DNA of 64,000 nt from CBDAPI01 sp965248635 (GTDB taxonomy: Bacteria > Acidobacteriota > UBA6911 > RPQK01 > CBDAPI01). Of the stretch, positions 62,656 through 64,000 are shown piece after piece. The DNA is taken from assembly GCA_965248635.1 (NCBI GenBank), contig OZ252114.1, positions 434,001-498,000 on the forward strand, written 5' to 3'. The notes beneath the pieces were generated by a model. That model saw nothing but the letters and a program-made list of their open reading frames with translations, did no database searches and had not been told where the DNA came from. The stretch's first letter is position 1; each line of letters begins with the position of its first letter. A program made the position numbers and the translations under genes.

Positions 62656-64000
62656 ATGAAAAGATTCTGTCTGCGGCAACTTTTGCTCGCGTTGATCATT
62701 CTGCAGTTAGTTGTTGGTCGAGCCTTCGCCGCCGATCGAACCCACGAGATCGGTATCCAGGTCTACATCTACGCCTATCCGATGATCATGATGGAGATCA
62801 CACGTCGAGTCTCGACCAACGTTGAAGTGCCCATGAATCAGTTCGCGCATATACGCGCCTACCCGGATCATACGTTCAAGGAGGTCGTGCGGCCAAACGC
62901 CGACACGCTTTACTCAATCGTTTGGTTCGATGTCTCGAAGGAGCCACAGGTGCTATCGGGCTCCGGCACGGGCGGCCGGTACTATATGCTGCCAATGCTG
63001 GACATGTGGACTGACGTAATCGCCGCACCGGGTAGTCGGACTTCAGGCACGGAGGCGGCCAACTTCGCGATTGTTGGACCCAAGTGGCAAGGTGACCTCC
63101 CCGACGGTGTTGAATTGATTCGATCTTCAACCAACATTGGCTGGATCATCGGTCGCACGCAGACCAACGGCGCGGCAGACTACGAAAACGTTCATCGAAT
63201 TCAGGACGGCTACAAGCTGATACCACTTAGTCAGTGGGGTAAATCGTACATGCCGCGGCCAAAGCGCCAGTGAATTCGACATGGGACATGAAAACGCCGC
63301 CGCCCGTTCAGGTCGCTAAGATGAGTGCCAAGGCCTATTTTGAATTGTTCGCTGAGCTGCTCAAGGACAACCCCCCTCATGAATTCGACTGGAACATGGT
63401 TGAGCAGCTCAAGCAGATCGGGATCATCCCGGGCGAAGCCTTCAATTTCTCAGAGCTCTCCGCAGAAAAGCAGAAGACCCTCGAGCGGGTAGTTGGCGCC
63501 GCACAGAAGATCATTGCCGAGAAACAAACGGGTGAAGCTGTCAACGGCTGGCAATTCGCTCGTGAAATGATGGGCAACTATGGCACCTCCTATTTGCAGC
63601 GAGCGGACATCGCTCTCATAGGGCTGGGTGCCAACGTTCCGGAGGATGCCGTTTACCCAATGTCGAACGTCGATAGTGAGGGAAAACCCTATAACGGAAG
63701 CCATCGCTATGTGCTGCACTTCGACAAAGGCGAATTACCTCCAGTCCGTGGGTTCTGGTCGCTTTCCTTGTATGACGAGGAGATGTACTTCGTGGATAAC
63801 CCCACCAGACGCTATGCTATCGGGGATCGTGACGAGCTTCGATTCAACAAAGGTGGATCGTTGGATATCTACATCCAACATGCATCTCCGGGCAAGGACA
63901 AAGAACCAAACTGGCTTCCTGCTCCAAAGGGTGATTTTGACCTGGTGTTACGAGCTTACTGGCCCATGCTTGAAGTTCTCACGGGCGGTTGGGATCCCCC
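62656..64000 (+). pseudogene. secreted DUF1254-DUF1214 protein, frameshifted and cut by the window end
   Basis: GAGGGAGG stands 7 bases before the ATG. A signal peptide (LRQLLLALIILQLVVGRAFA) is followed by the DUF1254 domain: GIQVYIYAYPMIMMEITRRV, FKEVVRPNADTLYSIVWFDV, YYMLPMLDMWTDVIAAPGSR, ELIRSSTNIGWIIGRTQTNG. The first frame ends RPKRQ-stop at 63273. Around 63250-63257 the good reading moves to another frame (AAAKAPVNSTWDMKTPPPVQ) and runs open to base 64000 with the DUF1214 part (NGSHRYVLHFDKGELPPVRG, FWSLSLYDEEMYFVDNP, RYAIGDR). One lost base explains it. The family is linked to membrane or exported proteins of unclear function. The 3' end is outside the window. Confidence 0.75.

Overview
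The window looks like a chromosomal segment of a GC-rich, diderm, free-living or host-associated heterotroph. Two outer-membrane barrel proteins, several lipoprotein or Sec/Tat-exported proteins, PD40/NHL/PQQ-type beta-propellers, PVC-type heme-binding CxxCH proteins, CehA/McbA-type PHP hydrolases and a DUF1111 di-heme protein together resemble Acidobacteriota (or a neighbouring planctomycete-like lineage). This assignment is an inference from gene content only. No rRNA, tRNA, CRISPR array or phage module was recognised.

Layout. 0-11 kb: an Old Yellow Enzyme-like oxidoreductase, a Gfo/Idh/MocA dehydrogenase, a frameshifted PHP hydrolase, a minus-strand operon (porin - CuA-type cupredoxin - di-heme DUF1111 protein), a divergent MFS transporter, larE, a frameshifted sensor-like gene and a VOC protein. 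11-27 kb, almost all minus strand: a surface/secreted-protein locus headed by a sensor kinase/response regulator pair. It holds a head-fibre-like protein with an S74 chaperone domain, a large FG-GAP/choice-of-anchor-U gene now cut into three pieces by an IS1380-family and an IS21-family insertion, a small secreted protein, a TPR-PD40 protein and a beta-helix/NHL protein. Two near-identical 62-bp elements with 11-bp-spaced direct repeats precede two of these genes and are likely targets of the response regulator. 27-47 kb: a hydrolase-rich stretch with an M24 peptidase, a RraA-like protein, formate-THF ligase, a PD40-amidohydrolase, an amidase, three tandem PHP paralogues (two with Trp codons turned to TAG, one truncated), a fourth 5'-truncated relative near 27 kb, and a PD40-CehA/McbA hydrolase. 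47-55 kb: two large heme-binding CxxCH/HEAT proteins, a TIM-barrel epimerase-like gene that seems to have lost its ATG, and a methyltransferase. 55-64 kb: an Nramp-like transporter with a large soluble insertion, a frameshifted zinc-ribbon/TonB-C protein, a DUF481 barrel, a PQQ-like propeller and a frameshifted DUF1254 gene running off the end.

The most striking theme is decay and rearrangement that can be read base by base. Both IS insertions can be excised in silico at exact target duplications (CTAG and TCGTAG) to restore one continuous reading frame. A 181-bp MITE occurs twice, each time with a TTA duplication lying on a stop codon. Several genes carry single frameshifts or nonsense codons. 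Some of these could be assembly errors, which must be excluded before biological interpretation.

Functionally, the segment suggests extracellular or periplasmic breakdown of amide, ester or organophosphate-like compounds and peptides (PHP/CehA hydrolases, amidohydrolase, amidase, M24 peptidase), periplasmic electron transfer (CuA cupredoxin, di-heme DUF1111, c-type heme proteins) and a regulated surface-protein locus. These pathway-level links are inference.
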